A stretch of DNA of 27,579 bases from NCBI GenBank assembly GCA_035439505.1, contig DAORKJ010000047.1, positions 1 through 27,579 of the forward strand. The letters are read 5' to 3'. This DNA comes from UBA7236 sp035439505 (lineage in GTDB: Bacteria > Bacteroidota > Bacteroidia > Chitinophagales > BACL12). Position numbers and translations under genes: made by a program. This document shows positions 14,765-23,509 of the stretch, in pieces; the stretch's first letter is position 1, and each line of letters begins with the position of its first letter. The notes under the pieces are model-generated. The model saw nothing but the letters and a program-made list of their open reading frames with translations. It was not told the DNA's origin and did no database searches.

Positions 14765-16537
14765 TCATGAAGTAACAGTTTCTTGTCGCTGAGATTCAAA
14801 CATTTGATAGTATAAACCACGTTTTTCCATCAATTCATCATGCGTACCAAATTCAGCAACAGTGTGGTTATCGAGCACAATTATCTTATCAAAGCTGATA
14901 AGTGAGAATATCCTGTGTGTAATAAAAATGGCTGTTTTGTTATCGAGGTAGTCCCTCATATTTGACATAATTCTTTTTTCAGTATTAGTATCCACCGCGC
15001 TTAAACAGTCGTCGAGAATAATAACCGGTGCATCTTTCAAAAATGCCCTGGCAATAGAAATACGTTGTTTTTGTCCCCCACTAAGCGTTACTCCTCTTTC
15101 CCCTACCAGCGTATCATACCCTTCTCTGAACCGGGTAATTTCATCATGGATTGATGCATAAGCCGCATATTGTTGCACAGTGGCCATATCAGTTTTCCCA
15201 TTGCCAAACGCAATATTGTTTTTTATACTATCCGAAAACAAAAACACATCCTGTGGCACTGCCGAAATGCCTTTGCGCAAATCAACCAGGTTGAAAGCAT
15301 CTATCGGAATACCATCAATACGTATTTGTCCGGAACTAACATCATATAATCGATACATCAAATCAGCAATGGTTGTTTTGCCACTTCCCGTTTTGCCCAC
15401 TATGGCAATTTTTTCGCCCGGCAAAATGCTGAAACTCACACCCTGTAAGGCTTTCACTCCAGTATCCGGATAGGTAAAATGTACATCGTCAAAAACAATA
15501 GCGCCTTTTAAGGTATGATGAGGAAACCCGGTAGCAGCTACATCAGGCTGCGTATTGAGGAATTCATCAATTCGTTTTTGACTTGCTGCAGCTCGTTGTA
15601 TAATAGAAACAACCCATCCCAGGGAAGTAACCGGCCAGGTCATCATATTCACATAAAACAAAAATTCCGCGAGGTCACCCGTGCTTAATTTGCCTTCCAT
15701 TACCTGCCATCCCCCCACAAAAATGGTTAACAAAACGCTCAACCCGATTAACAGCACCATAAGTGGTTGAAAAAGCGCATCTACCCTGGCTAATCCTAAC
15801 GAAAGTTGTTTATACTCATCACATTCTTTTTCAAAATATAAGGCAGTAGTTTTTTCTCTGGCATAGGCTTGAATTACCCTGATGCCTGAAAAGGACTCCT
15901 GGGCTACACTTGTTAAATGGGATAACTGCGTCTGGATAGCCTCACTGCGTTTGTTGATGATACTGTTTACATAATAAATGGAAAGGGACAACACCGGAAG
16001 TGGCAACAACACATATAGGGTAAGTGTTGGGTTAATACTGAGCATCATCCATATCCCAAACAGGAAGTTAAACACCAGGTTCATAAAATACATCAGCGCT
16101 GGGCCAACATATTGCCTTACCCTTCCAACATCCTCTGCTACCCTGCTCATGAGGTCGCCGGTATTATTTTTTTTGAAAAAAGCCGGTGTCAGCTGCTCAT
16201 AATGGCGAAACAGGTCGTTTTTTTGGTCGTATTCAATCTTGCGGCTCATTACTATGATAGTTTGCCGCATAAAAAACATGAAAATGCCCCTTAAAATGGT
16301 AAAACCGAGAAATAATAAGCCACTAATGAGCACCCCACGGTAAACTTCGTCTGCCAGTGTAGTGTCATTTTGTTTGACAACTGCGTCAAAATTTATGGTA
16401 ACTAGGTCTATCATTTCACCAATATACCTAGGGGCGTATACCTGAAAAACATTGGCTAAACCGACAAACAAAATGCCCGTAAGCAAGAGCCACCTATACC
16501 TCCACAAATATTTATTAACCGACTTCAGCGCACGCAT
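14765..16537 (-). CDS. ABC exporter half-transporter (permease-ATPase)
   Basis: A 590-residue type I ABC exporter subunit (MsbA/BmrCD-like): six transmembrane helices in about the first 320 residues, then the ATPase domain with Walker A GKTGSGKTT (about 378-386), Q-loop AVPQDVFLFS, signature LSGGQKQR (about 482-489), Walker B VIILDD (about 503-508) and switch His in ITHRIFS. The residue after Walker B is Asp rather than the catalytic Glu (LDDCLSAVD), as in the degenerate site of heterodimeric exporters, yet no partner gene lies nearby. I use the ATG at 16537; the frame extends to a TTG at 16561, but the -7 motif TAGCTTTG sits between. Divergent from leucine dehydrogenase. Substrate unknown. 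Confidence 0.9.
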   Translation of the reverse strand: MRALKSVNKYLWRYRWLLLTGILFVGLANVFQVYAPRYIGEMIDLVTINFDAVVKQNDTTLADEVYRGVLISGLLFLGFTILRGIFMFFMRQTIIVMSRKIEYDQKNDLFRHYEQLTPAFFKKNNTGDLMSRVAEDVGRVRQYVGPALMYFMNLVFNFLFGIWMMLSINPTLTLYVLLPLPVLSLSIYYVNSIINKRSEAIQTQLSHLTSVAQESFSGIRVIQAYAREKTTALYFEKECDEYKQLSLGLARVDALFQPLMVLLIGLSVLLTIFVGGWQVMEGKLSTGDLAEFLFYVNMMTWPVTSLGWVVSIIQRAAASQKRIDEFLNTQPDVAATGFPHHTLKGAIVFDDVHFTYPDTGVKALQGVSFSILPGEKIAIVGKTGSGKTTIADLMYRLYDVSSGQIRIDGIPIDAFNLVDLRKGISAVPQDVFLFSDSIKNNIAFGNGKTDMATVQQYAAYASIHDEITRFREGYDTLVGERGVTLSGGQKQRISIARAFLKDAPVIILDDCLSAVDTNTEKRIMSNMRDYLDNKTAIFITHRIFSLISFDKIIVLDNHTVAEFGTHDELMEKRGLYYQMFESQRQETVTS

Positions 16538-16545
16538 ATAAAATG

Positions 16546-16553
16546 CAAAGCTA
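16546..16553 (-). promoter_or_regulatory. -7 promoter element of the ABC exporter gene
   Basis: TAGCTTTG on the - strand is an exact match to TAnnTTTG and ends 8 nt before the ATG at 16537, implying a very short 5' leader. No clear -33 TTTG was found at the expected distance. Confidence 0.45.
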
Positions 16554-16569
16554 TAAATCAATTGAAAAG

Positions 16570-16600
16570 TTTCTACTCTTTATAACTTCTTCTATCTTTG
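16570..16600 (+). promoter_or_regulatory. Promoter of the leucine dehydrogenase gene
   Basis: TATCTTTG (16593-16600) matches the Bacteroidota -7 consensus exactly. TTTC at 16570-16573, 19 nt upstream, is one mismatch from the -33 element TTTG. The start codon follows 29 nt after the -7 element. Confidence 0.5.
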
Positions 16601-16629
16601 CGGAACCAATTTAAAAACAACGTTCATTT

Positions 16630-17727
16630 ATGTCAAATACTTCTCTGCAGCTGACCAATGGTGAAATTTTCTCTACAATGATGGAGATGCAACACGAACA
16701 AATGGTCTTCTGTACCGATAAAACCACCGGCCTTAAGGCTATTATAGCAATTCATAACACCACACTTGGGTCTGCTTTAGGTGGCACTCGCTTTTGGAAT
16801 TACACCAATGAAGACGATGCAATTATTGATGTTTTGCGTTTATCGCGCGGAATGACCTATAAAGCTGCTATTAGTGGTTTGAACTTAGGTGGTGGCAAAG
16901 CTGTCATCATTGGCGACTCAAAAGCGCTTGCGAACCGTGAACCATTATTTCGTCGTTATGGCAAGTTTGTAAACTCCCTCAACGGAAAATATATTACTGC
17001 TGAAGATGTAGGAACATCTACCGGTGACATGGAATACATCAACATGGAAACCGACTACGTTGCAGGTAAACCCGAACAATTAGGCGGAGGTGGCGATCCA
17101 TCACCCGTAACTGCTTACGGTGTTTATCTTGGAATGAAAGCTGCGGCAAAATATGCCAATGGCACTGATAATTTAAAAGGCAAAAAGATTTTAGTTCAGG
17201 GTGTCGGTAATGTTGGTTATCACTTAGTGGAACGTTTAGTGAAAGAAGAAGCTATAGTGATGATTTCTGATATTAGTGAAGACAGAATTAAAAAAGTTAC
17301 ACAGGAACATCACGTTCAAGTGATTGATAAAGATGCCATTTTCGAAACCGATATGGACATTTATGCGCCATGCGCTTTGGGTGCTACCATTAATGATGAT
17401 ACTATTGGTAAACTGAAATGTAATATCGTTGCAGGTGCTGCGAACAATCAGTTAAAAGATGAGCAAAAACATGGTATGGCTTTAATAGAACGCGGCATTT
17501 TATATGCACCGGACTATTTAATCAACGCCGGCGGTTTAATTAATTGTTATTCTGAATTAGAAGGATATAACAGAGAACGCGCCATGCAAAAAACAGAAAT
17601 TATTTATCCAAGAGCATTAGAAATTTTCGAAATTGCTGCGAAAGAAAAAATAACCACACAGGCTGCTGCCAACAGAATTGCTGAAGAGCGTATTCGCTTG
17701 GTTGCGCATATCAACAGCCGCCTTTGA
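16630..17727 (+). CDS. Leucine dehydrogenase (Glu/Leu/Phe/Val dehydrogenase family)
   Basis: NAD-dependent oxidative deamination of leucine and other branched-chain amino acids to 2-oxo acids, or the reverse. The 365-residue length matches leucine dehydrogenases rather than the longer glutamate dehydrogenases. GGTRFWNY is followed by GMTYKAAISGLNLGGGKAVI, giving the substrate-binding Lys78 and catalytic Lys90. The Rossmann motif VQGVGNVGYHL lies at about 189-199, and ILYAPDYLINAGGLI near the C-terminus. Known homologues are called bcd or ldh in Bacillus. It has its own promoter and a strong terminator, so it is probably a single-gene unit, divergent from the ABC exporter. Leu versus Val or Phe preference is inferred from overall similarity only. 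Confidence 0.92.
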   Translation: MSNTSLQLTNGEIFSTMMEMQHEQMVFCTDKTTGLKAIIAIHNTTLGSALGGTRFWNYTNEDDAIIDVLRLSRGMTYKAAISGLNLGGGKAVIIGDSKALANREPLFRRYGKFVNSLNGKYITAEDVGTSTGDMEYINMETDYVAGKPEQLGGGGDPSPVTAYGVYLGMKAAAKYANGTDNLKGKKILVQGVGNVGYHLVERLVKEEAIVMISDISEDRIKKVTQEHHVQVIDKDAIFETDMDIYAPCALGATINDDTIGKLKCNIVAGAANNQLKDEQKHGMALIERGILYAPDYLINAGGLINCYSELEGYNRERAMQKTEIIYPRALEIFEIAAKEKITTQAAANRIAEERIRLVAHINSRL

Positions 17728-17739
17728 TAAAAACAATTT

Positions 17740-17781
17740 ATAACGGTATAAGTCGTCACTTTACTTATACCGTTATTTTTT
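17740..17781 (+). terminator. Strong rho-independent terminator after leucine dehydrogenase
   Basis: A perfect 14-bp stem (arms 17740-17753 and 17763-17776) with a 9-nt loop is followed by five T. It begins 12 nt after the stop codon. The stem is the best terminator hairpin in the window and separates leucine dehydrogenase from the nusB group. Confidence 0.92.
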
Positions 17782-17861
17782 AAACTATAAATATTATTAA
17801 TTCAACAATTGCGGAATTTACCGCGTCAGGCAAAATACCAAACTAATAACTGTTAATTGAC

Positions 17862-18803
17862 ATGCTGAGTAGAAGAGGATTACGTATCAAGGCAATGCAA
17901 ACTTTATATATCGTTGCCAGTACAGAGAATATGGATAGCAGAATGGCTGTCAAACAATTACATAAAAGTATATACAATTCGCATTTAGCGTATTTATATT
18001 GCCTGCATTTTATCACAGAGCTCGCGCAGCAGGTTGATTTAGAGGCACATATCAAAAAGAACAAGTATTTGCCTACTGATTTGGACCTCAACTTTCCTAC
18101 TACTTTTTTTAACAATACCCTCATTACCAGTTTAATATCCAATACTTACTTCCAAAATCGATTAAAAAAGGAAAAACTACTCGATTGGGCTGATGAGGAA
18201 TATGCCAAAATAATTTACAACCAGCTAAAAGAATTCCCCCCTTATATTAAATATGCAGAATCACAGCCGGATGCTGCACAGGATAAAAAAATTGTAAAAG
18301 AAATTTTCGAAAGTTTTTTATTGAAGAATGAATATTTCGATGAACACTTAGAAAACGTAATTGGCACCTGGGCTGATGATGAGTTTATTGTTAAAGGTTT
18401 AATGGATGATTTTTTTAATGCCAAACATATTGGTCCGGATAACGAACGTCAGTTATTTGACTTCTATATTACAGCAGAGGAAGAAGATTTTTCGGAAACG
18501 CTGTTGAATAAAACCATTTCGGAAGACAGCAATTACGATGAAATGATAAAACCTAAGCTCCAAAACTGGGAATTGGACCGGGTTTCTCTGATTGATAAAA
18601 TTTTGATGAAAATGGCGTTAACAGAGTTTATTCACATCCCTACAGTGCCAACAAAAGTGAGTATCAACGAATATTTGGATATCAGCAAGTTATACAGCAC
18701 ACCGAGAAGCCGTGAATTTATTAACGGTATTTTGGACAAGCTGATGAATGAAATGAAATCGTCCGGCAAAATCATTAAAACAGGACGTGGTTTAATCGAA
18801 TAA
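17862..18803 (+). CDS. nusB: Transcription antitermination factor NusB (long Bacteroidota form)
   Basis: NusB, with NusE (ribosomal protein S10), binds boxA RNA and prevents early termination in rRNA operons. The N-terminus MLSRRGLRIKAMQTLY is the standard NusB start helix. The C-terminal part from about residue 225 (WELDRVSLIDKILMKMALTEF, then VSINEYLDISKLYSTPRSREFINGILDKL) is the conserved NusB core. At 313 residues it is about twice the E. coli length; the extra sequence is an Asp/Glu/Lys-rich helical middle region, as in other Bacteroidota. It opens the run nusB-DUF1573-yajC-ybbR-coaE, with gaps of about 20 nt, likely one operon. A 134-nt leader holds the previous terminator. Confidence 0.93.
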   Translation: MLSRRGLRIKAMQTLYIVASTENMDSRMAVKQLHKSIYNSHLAYLYCLHFITELAQQVDLEAHIKKNKYLPTDLDLNFPTTFFNNTLITSLISNTYFQNRLKKEKLLDWADEEYAKIIYNQLKEFPPYIKYAESQPDAAQDKKIVKEIFESFLLKNEYFDEHLENVIGTWADDEFIVKGLMDDFFNAKHIGPDNERQLFDFYITAEEEDFSETLLNKTISEDSNYDEMIKPKLQNWELDRVSLIDKILMKMALTEFIHIPTVPTKVSINEYLDISKLYSTPRSREFINGILDKLMNEMKSSGKIIKTGRGLIE

Positions 18804-18822
18804 TTACCATTAAATTTGTAAT

Positions 18823-19293
18823 ATGAAAAAAGTACATTTTACTTCCATTTTATTTGCTGTTGCCATTAGTGCGACTGCATTAGTTTCATGTAAAGAACAA
18901 CCTGCTAATACAATTGAAACAGAAGCAACACAGGAAGAAGATAAACTGTCGACCAAAATTGTAGAAAATCCTACTCAAATTACTTTTGAAAAAGATTTAC
19001 ACGATTTCGGTGAAATAATTCAGGGCGAAAAAGTAAGCACTGAATTTAAATTCACCAATACCGGTAAAAATGATCTACTGATATCTGATGCTTATGGTTC
19101 ATGTGGATGCACTGTACCGGAATGGCCAAAAGAACCAATTGCTCCGGGACAAAGTGGTGTAATTAAAGTGCAGTTTAACAGCGCCAACCGCAGCGGATTA
19201 TTTAATAAAACAGTAACTGTTGTTGCCAACACTCAGCCAAGCAGCAATTCAAAACTCATTATTAAAGGAACTATTATTGTTCCGAAAGACTAA
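18823..19293 (+). CDS. DUF1573 lipoprotein
   Basis: A 156-residue lipoprotein: the signal peptide ends in the lipobox LVSC, making Cys23 the lipidated residue. After an acidic linker, residues about 50-155 form a DUF1573 domain, an Ig-like (ASH/MSP-type) beta-sandwich with the hallmark ISDAYGSCGCTVPEWPKEPI and GQSGVIKVQFNSANRSG. The role of the family is not established; it is very common in Bacteroidota. It sits 19 nt after nusB and 21 nt before yajC, so it is probably co-transcribed with them. Confidence 0.9.
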   Translation: MKKVHFTSILFAVAISATALVSCKEQPANTIETEATQEEDKLSTKIVENPTQITFEKDLHDFGEIIQGEKVSTEFKFTNTGKNDLLISDAYGSCGCTVPEWPKEPIAPGQSGVIKVQFNSANRSGLFNKTVTVVANTQPSSNSKLIIKGTIIVPKD

Positions 19294-19314
19294 TTAACCA
19301 ATAAATCGAAATAC

Positions 19315-19656
19315 ATGTTAGAACAAATCTTATTATTTGCACCGGCACCGGAAGGTCAGGAAGCTGCAGGAAACTCAAGCATTATGAGCATTGCTTTTTT
19401 TGTATTGTTTTTTCTGATACTTTACTTTTTTATGATTCGTCCGCAATCTAAAAAAGCGAAAGAACAAAAATCATTTTTAAATGAAATCAAAGCCGGCGAC
19501 AGAGTTGTAACCATTGGTGGTGTTCACGGCAAAATATTAAAAGTAGACGATGATACTTATTTATTGGAAGTTGATGCCAATACCAAAGTACGCATTGAAA
19601 AGTCAGTAATTTCGCTTGATTTTACCAAAGCCATGTTGGCGCGTAAACAAGCTTAA
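19315..19656 (+). CDS. yajC: Preprotein translocase subunit YajC
   Basis: Small inner-membrane accessory of the SecDF-YajC complex that assists Sec protein export. The 113-residue size is typical. It has one transmembrane helix (about residues 22-41) followed by MIRPQSKKAKEQKSFL, and the conserved cytosolic domain GDRVVTIGGVHGKILKVDD. The secDF gene is not in this window. It lies between the DUF1573 lipoprotein and the YbbR-like gene in what looks like one operon. Confidence 0.96.
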   Translation: MLEQILLFAPAPEGQEAAGNSSIMSIAFFVLFFLILYFFMIRPQSKKAKEQKSFLNEIKAGDRVVTIGGVHGKILKVDDDTYLLEVDANTKVRIEKSVISLDFTKAMLARKQA

Positions 19657-19674
19657 CAATTTAGCTACTAATAC

Positions 19675-20595
19675 TTGACATTTGCCCAAACATCTGCGAA
19701 TGCAACAAACAATAAAAAAGGCAGAATTGTAATACGATTCCTATTCTGCCTTTTTATTGCTTTTATCCTGTGGTTATTTAATACCCTCGCCAACCAACAT
19801 CAGGATACTATATTTGTAAATCTCCGTTACGAATTAGCTGAAAATAAAATCAGTCAGAACAAATTACCTGCTCAAGCCGAATTACAAGTTGTATCTACCG
19901 GTTGGCAATTATTAAAAGAACAATTTCGTGTAAGATCGCTGAGTATTGACCTGGCTGCATATTCTGAAAATGCACAATTACTTACCAATTTACATAAAAA
20001 TTTATTTAGTGCCGATTTACCTGAAGATATTGTTGTAAATCATATTTTTCCGGATACTTTAAATATGCAAATTGAAAATAAACTCAGTGCTACCATTCCG
20101 GTAAAAATGCGGTTTAAAGGAATTGTAGAAAATCATTGGGAAATAGATTCATTATATTTTTATCCGGATAGCATTACCGTAACCGGACCAGAAAGTATTG
20201 TGCAACAATTTACTTATTGGCCAACTGAATCGATAACTATTTTTGATTTAGATTCTAATTTACGCGGAGTTGCAATACTCAGTGATGTATCGCAAGTAAA
20301 TTTAACCTTATCAGCAGCAGTAGTTGCATACGGAATTCGGGTATTTAAATATACCAATCAAACCTATACTTTCCTGCTGCCTAACCCGATGTATAAAGAC
20401 CGAACTGTAACGGTTAAGTTATTATGCCAGGTTCCTTCAATGAAAACAGCTGAGACCAGCGAACAAGATTTCAAAATAAACCTCCTGCCGCTCGGGCCTA
20501 AAGGGATGTATGCTGTTAAATGTGAACAATTTCCCGACTGGGTTCAAAATATTACTGTTCAACCAACGTTTATTTCAGTAACTTCGAAAGAATGA
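19675..20595 (+). CDS. YbbR-like domain protein
   Basis: A 306-residue membrane-anchored protein: one helix near the N-terminus (about residues 20-38), then an extracytoplasmic beta-rich region with YbbR-like repeats, for example FVNLRYELAENK, IPVKMRFKG and SITVTGPESIVQQF. YbbR domains are of uncertain role; in Firmicutes YbbR (CdaR) regulates diadenylate cyclase CdaA, but no cyclase gene is adjacent here. The start is TTG at 19675, 18 nt after the yajC stop; a TAA just upstream in frame rules out an earlier start. The stop overlaps the coaE start as ATGA, so translation is coupled. Confidence 0.85.
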   Translation: MTFAQTSANATNNKKGRIVIRFLFCLFIAFILWLFNTLANQHQDTIFVNLRYELAENKISQNKLPAQAELQVVSTGWQLLKEQFRVRSLSIDLAAYSENAQLLTNLHKNLFSADLPEDIVVNHIFPDTLNMQIENKLSATIPVKMRFKGIVENHWEIDSLYFYPDSITVTGPESIVQQFTYWPTESITIFDLDSNLRGVAILSDVSQVNLTLSAAVVAYGIRVFKYTNQTYTFLLPNPMYKDRTVTVKLLCQVPSMKTAETSEQDFKINLLPLGPKGMYAVKCEQFPDWVQNITVQPTFISVTSKE

Positions 20596-21188
20596 TAAAA
20601 ATTGGAATTACCGGTGGCATTGGCAGTGGCAAAACTACTGTTTGTAAAATATTCGAAGTATTGGGTATTCCAATTTATTATGCTGATGACCGCGCAAAAG
20701 AATTATTAGAGTCTGATAAAAATGTCATTAAAAAAGTAAAAAACATTTTTGGTGATGATGTATATAATGAGCAGGGTAAATTGGACCGGCAACGCGTTGC
20801 AACAATCGTATTTAATTTCCCAGAAATATTAGCCGAGTATAATGCTGTAATTCATCCTGCTGTATTTCAGGATGCAAAAAAATGGATGTTACGTCATTCC
20901 CATCATGAGTATGTAATTAAAGAAGCTGCTCTCCTGTTTGAAACAGGTAGTTATAAAATGTTAGATAAAATTATTTGTGTAACAGCTCCTGTCGAAAAAC
21001 GTATAGAGCGCGTTATGCTGCGCGATAAAGTTACCGAGGAACAAGTCCGTGCACGTATGCAAAATCAATGGAGCGACGCACAAAAAACTGCAATGAGCGA
21101 TTATATTATTTATAATGATGGTAGCACTCCCCTTATCAGGCAAGTATTGAGTATTCATGAGAAAATACTCATTTACGCCAAAATGTAA
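20592..21188 (+). CDS. coaE: Dephospho-CoA kinase
   Basis: Phosphorylates the 3'-hydroxyl of dephospho-CoA with ATP, the last step of CoA synthesis. The 198-residue protein has the P-loop GITGGIGSGKTT (5-16), the substrate region IYYADDRAKEL with its conserved Asp pair, VIKEAALLFETG (about 112-123) and the lid region VEKRIERVMLRDK. It starts inside the YbbR stop codon (ATGA overlap) and is the last gene of the nusB group. Its stop codon is directly followed, with no spacer, by the stop of the convergent barrel gene. It complements CoaD encoded at 7501. Confidence 0.97.
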   Translation: MIKIGITGGIGSGKTTVCKIFEVLGIPIYYADDRAKELLESDKNVIKKVKNIFGDDVYNEQGKLDRQRVATIVFNFPEILAEYNAVIHPAVFQDAKKWMLRHSHHEYVIKEAALLFETGSYKMLDKIICVTAPVEKRIERVMLRDKVTEEQVRARMQNQWSDAQKTAMSDYIIYNDGSTPLIRQVLSIHEKILIYAKM

Positions 21189-22040
21189 TTAATATTTGTA
21201 TTGCAAACTAATACTAGGTGCAATTTGTGCAGGTGCATTTTTAGCAAAAAAAGCTGTGTTTAAACCCGCATTAATTCCGAAAGCTTTATAACTGTAACCT
21301 CCTTTTAATCCCAGCCCAACATAGGTTTGATTACTGTTATACATAGCCGTAAGCGTCGTCGTGCAATCACAATCATTTTCACCGGGTTCAGGAAATCGCA
21401 TATATGCCTGTGCTGCTAAATAAAATGCGTTGCCGAATTTATATCCATACTCCAAATTAGAAATTAATGCCATTGCATAATTATTATCACGAATTTCTGC
21501 ACCAAGGTAATATTGTAACCACGCCTTATTGTATGACCACATGACACCGGCACCCGGCTTTATTGCATTGCTGTTAAATCCGGTTTGTAATCCTGAAATA
21601 TAATTGCGGTCGGTGGAATTTAAACTTGCCATTAACGACACACTTACCATGGGTTTGCCATCAAATATTTTATAAATACCACCTAATTCTAAATTGCCAA
21701 AATAGTGCAAAGTATCACCGGTATAATAATCTGGAGGCGGAACAGGCAAAAACGAAGGTCCATAATAATTGGTGCTTTTTATAAACTTATACGGTATGGA
21801 TGTCTGAACAGTTAACTTATCCGTTATACCATATTGTGCAAATAATTGAATAGTATTATCGGTAACATCAAAATTCAAGGGTTGTATTTCTCCGGTCTCA
21901 TCAAATTTGTCAGAATAGGTATAACCTGTCCAACCAATATTGGTGTACAAGCTATTTTTGGGGAGTGTCCACACCTGGGCATTAAGGCTAACGAACAGAA
22001 ATAAAAGGCTACATATCAGAGAAATCCGTTGTATTAGCAT
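21189..22040 (-). CDS. Probable outer-membrane beta-barrel protein, function unknown
   Basis: A 283-residue protein with a signal peptide MLIQRISLICSLLFLFVSLNAQ. The mature part is made of alternating hydrophobic/aromatic strands with turn residues (for example NTIQLFAQYGITDKLTVQTSIPYKF, here listed only by its ends: NTIQ to PYKF) and ends ISLQYKY, a terminal aromatic as in outer-membrane barrels. It somewhat resembles the 'MetA-pathway of phenol degradation' transporter-like barrels (DKLTVQTSIPY motif), but this is not enough to claim transport. A CDCTTT segment in one loop is unusual. A good promoter lies upstream. The gene runs alone and ends against coaE. Confidence 0.72.
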   Translation of the reverse strand: MLIQRISLICSLLFLFVSLNAQVWTLPKNSLYTNIGWTGYTYSDKFDETGEIQPLNFDVTDNTIQLFAQYGITDKLTVQTSIPYKFIKSTNYYGPSFLPVPPPDYYTGDTLHYFGNLELGGIYKIFDGKPMVSVSLMASLNSTDRNYISGLQTGFNSNAIKPGAGVMWSYNKAWLQYYLGAEIRDNNYAMALISNLEYGYKFGNAFYLAAQAYMRFPEPGENDCDCTTTLTAMYNSNQTYVGLGLKGGYSYKAFGINAGLNTAFFAKNAPAQIAPSISLQYKY

Positions 22041-22059
22041 ATTTTCGCATTTGAATATT

Positions 22060-22088
22060 CAAAAATACATATTTCCAACTAACTTCAA
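22060..22088 (-). promoter_or_regulatory. Promoter of the beta-barrel protein gene
   Basis: On the - strand, TATTTTTG (22067-22060) exactly fits TAnnTTTG and TTG (22088-22086) lies 18 nt upstream as a -33 element. The ATG follows 19 nt downstream. The promoter overlaps the region just before the divergent gene at 22092. Confidence 0.5.
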
Positions 22089-22091
22089 CTT

Positions 22092-22313
22092 ATGACCGCT
22101 GCAACCTTCGACCTAGTTAAAGATATTATTGTGCTCCTGTTTTTTTATCTGGGTGCTGCGTGGATGTGGGGTGTAATCAAGTTAGGGAATGAAAATCAGA
22201 CCAAACTGGAAACCATATTTGCACGCAGCCGCAAAAGGTTCAAATGGTTATTTCTGGTTGGAGCAGTAGCTTTAACAGGACTTTTCCTGTATCAATATCT
22301 GATTGCAGCTTAA
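22092..22313 (+). CDS. Small two-helix membrane protein
   Basis: A 73-residue protein with two predicted transmembrane helices, about residues 10-28 and 51-70, joined by a charged loop containing ARSRKRFKW. The positive loop would sit in the cytoplasm with both ends outside. No family recognised. Supported as a gene by its clean ATG, position between a divergent gene and a convergent one, and strong membrane pattern. Its stop codon overlaps that of the radical SAM gene (TTAA, 4 nt). Confidence 0.65.
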   Translation: MTAATFDLVKDIIVLLFFYLGAAWMWGVIKLGNENQTKLETIFARSRKRFKWLFLVGAVALTGLFLYQYLIAA

Positions 22314-23416
22314 TTTACCGGCAATTCAAATGGCAGATGGATGGGTTTCAAATCCACCATATGGCATTTTTCACAAAACGAAGGAGTTTTATTTTCGTGC
22401 CATAGTTGACGGAATTGTAAGTATCCCGGACTATTTAAACAATACATCAATCCATCGTCAAATACATTGCCGAAATTGAGTTCTTTTGGAAATGGTTTCG
22501 CACAACATGGTGTGGCATAACCATCCCAACTGATATAAAAATGTCCCCAAGGTAAATGACATTTTTTAAATTCATTTAAGGATTTAATATCCCAAATGGT
22601 AAGTTCAACATTTTTTAATTCGTCGGCTTTATCCTTTGCGCGTTTTAATTCATTTTTAAATGCATCGCTATGGAAAAAATCGTAATAACTAATATCATGT
22701 GCGGTAACAGCTGCAACATTAAACGGTGTTACATTGATATAATCAACACCTAATTCGCTAGCTATTTCCACTACTTCAGCCATAGTGAAATAATTTTCTT
22801 TAATAGCCACAAAGTTGAACATTACATCTGCACGTTTATCTTTACACAATTCAACGATACGTTTTACATTATCGTAAAACAATGGATATTCACCACGTAA
22901 GCGCACATTTTCATACACCTCACCTACCCCATCCATCGAAATTTGTAAAGTATCCAGATGATCGGCTATATCAGCAACTAATTCAACACTATTAGGCAAA
23001 TGCGCATTAATGGAAATAGTAGTAATAATGCCTTTGTTTTTACTGCGGATATATTTCAGCGCTTCGGGTAACTGTTTGTACAATAAAGTTTCACCTAAAC
23101 CGGTTAACCCAATTGAATCAACATATGGATAAACTTCGTCAATAATTTTTTTGAGTTGTTTAATATCCATAAAGCCCTTTTCCATTTCTTCACCATATTG
23201 GTATTCCCTTGGGCAGGTGATACACTTTAAATTACAGTGATTGGTAACTTCCAACATGATTGAAGATGGATGTGCAACGCGGGTGCTTTTTGTTTTTTTC
23301 AAATACCAGGCATGCACCTTATTGGCGGTGTATTTAAAAAAGTTAAGTCCGCCAGGTAAACTTTTTAACCTGCGTAATGCTTTTTTTATTCTTCTACTGT
23401 TGATACCAAAGGCCAT
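22310..23416 (-). CDS. Radical SAM/SPASM domain enzyme
   Basis: A 368-residue enzyme. The radical SAM cluster is Cys61-x3-Cys65-x2-Cys68 in NHCNLKCITCP, which would hold a 4Fe-4S cluster that cleaves S-adenosylmethionine; GLTGLGETLL is the following GGE-like SAM-binding segment. The C-terminal part has a SPASM-type Cys set (KKCHLPWGHFYISWDG, then TPCCAKPF and FCEKCHM) for auxiliary clusters. Such enzymes modify peptides, tRNA or lipids, but no precursor peptide or partner gene is seen beside it, so the substrate is unknown. I use the ATG at 23416; the TTG at 23425 belongs to the -7 motif TAATTTTG. It overlaps the small membrane protein gene by 4 nt at the 3' end. Confidence 0.9.
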   Translation of the reverse strand: MAFGINSRRIKKALRRLKSLPGGLNFFKYTANKVHAWYLKKTKSTRVAHPSSIMLEVTNHCNLKCITCPREYQYGEEMEKGFMDIKQLKKIIDEVYPYVDSIGLTGLGETLLYKQLPEALKYIRSKNKGIITTISINAHLPNSVELVADIADHLDTLQISMDGVGEVYENVRLRGEYPLFYDNVKRIVELCKDKRADVMFNFVAIKENYFTMAEVVEIASELGVDYINVTPFNVAAVTAHDISYYDFFHSDAFKNELKRAKDKADELKNVELTIWDIKSLNEFKKCHLPWGHFYISWDGYATPCCAKPFPKELNFGNVFDDGLMYCLNSPGYLQFRQLWHENKTPSFCEKCHMVDLKPIHLPFELPVN

Positions 23417-23422
23417 TGGGTG

Positions 23423-23430
23423 CAAAATTA
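23423..23430 (-). promoter_or_regulatory. -7 promoter element of the radical SAM gene
   Basis: TAATTTTG on the - strand fully matches TAnnTTTG and ends 6 nt before the ATG at 23416, suggesting a leaderless or nearly leaderless mRNA. No convincing -33 element was found. Confidence 0.45.
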
Positions 23431-23509
23431 CAAATTCGTATGGAGCTTATCAGGTGTATTTATAACATCGGGGCTAAATGATTAACTTTACACCATAACT
23501 GTAATTTTT

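Noticed and set aside
17811..17824. GCGG/CCGC inverted repeat upstream of nusB
   Set aside because: Four-base arms with an AT spacer; no supporting promoter or conserved position.
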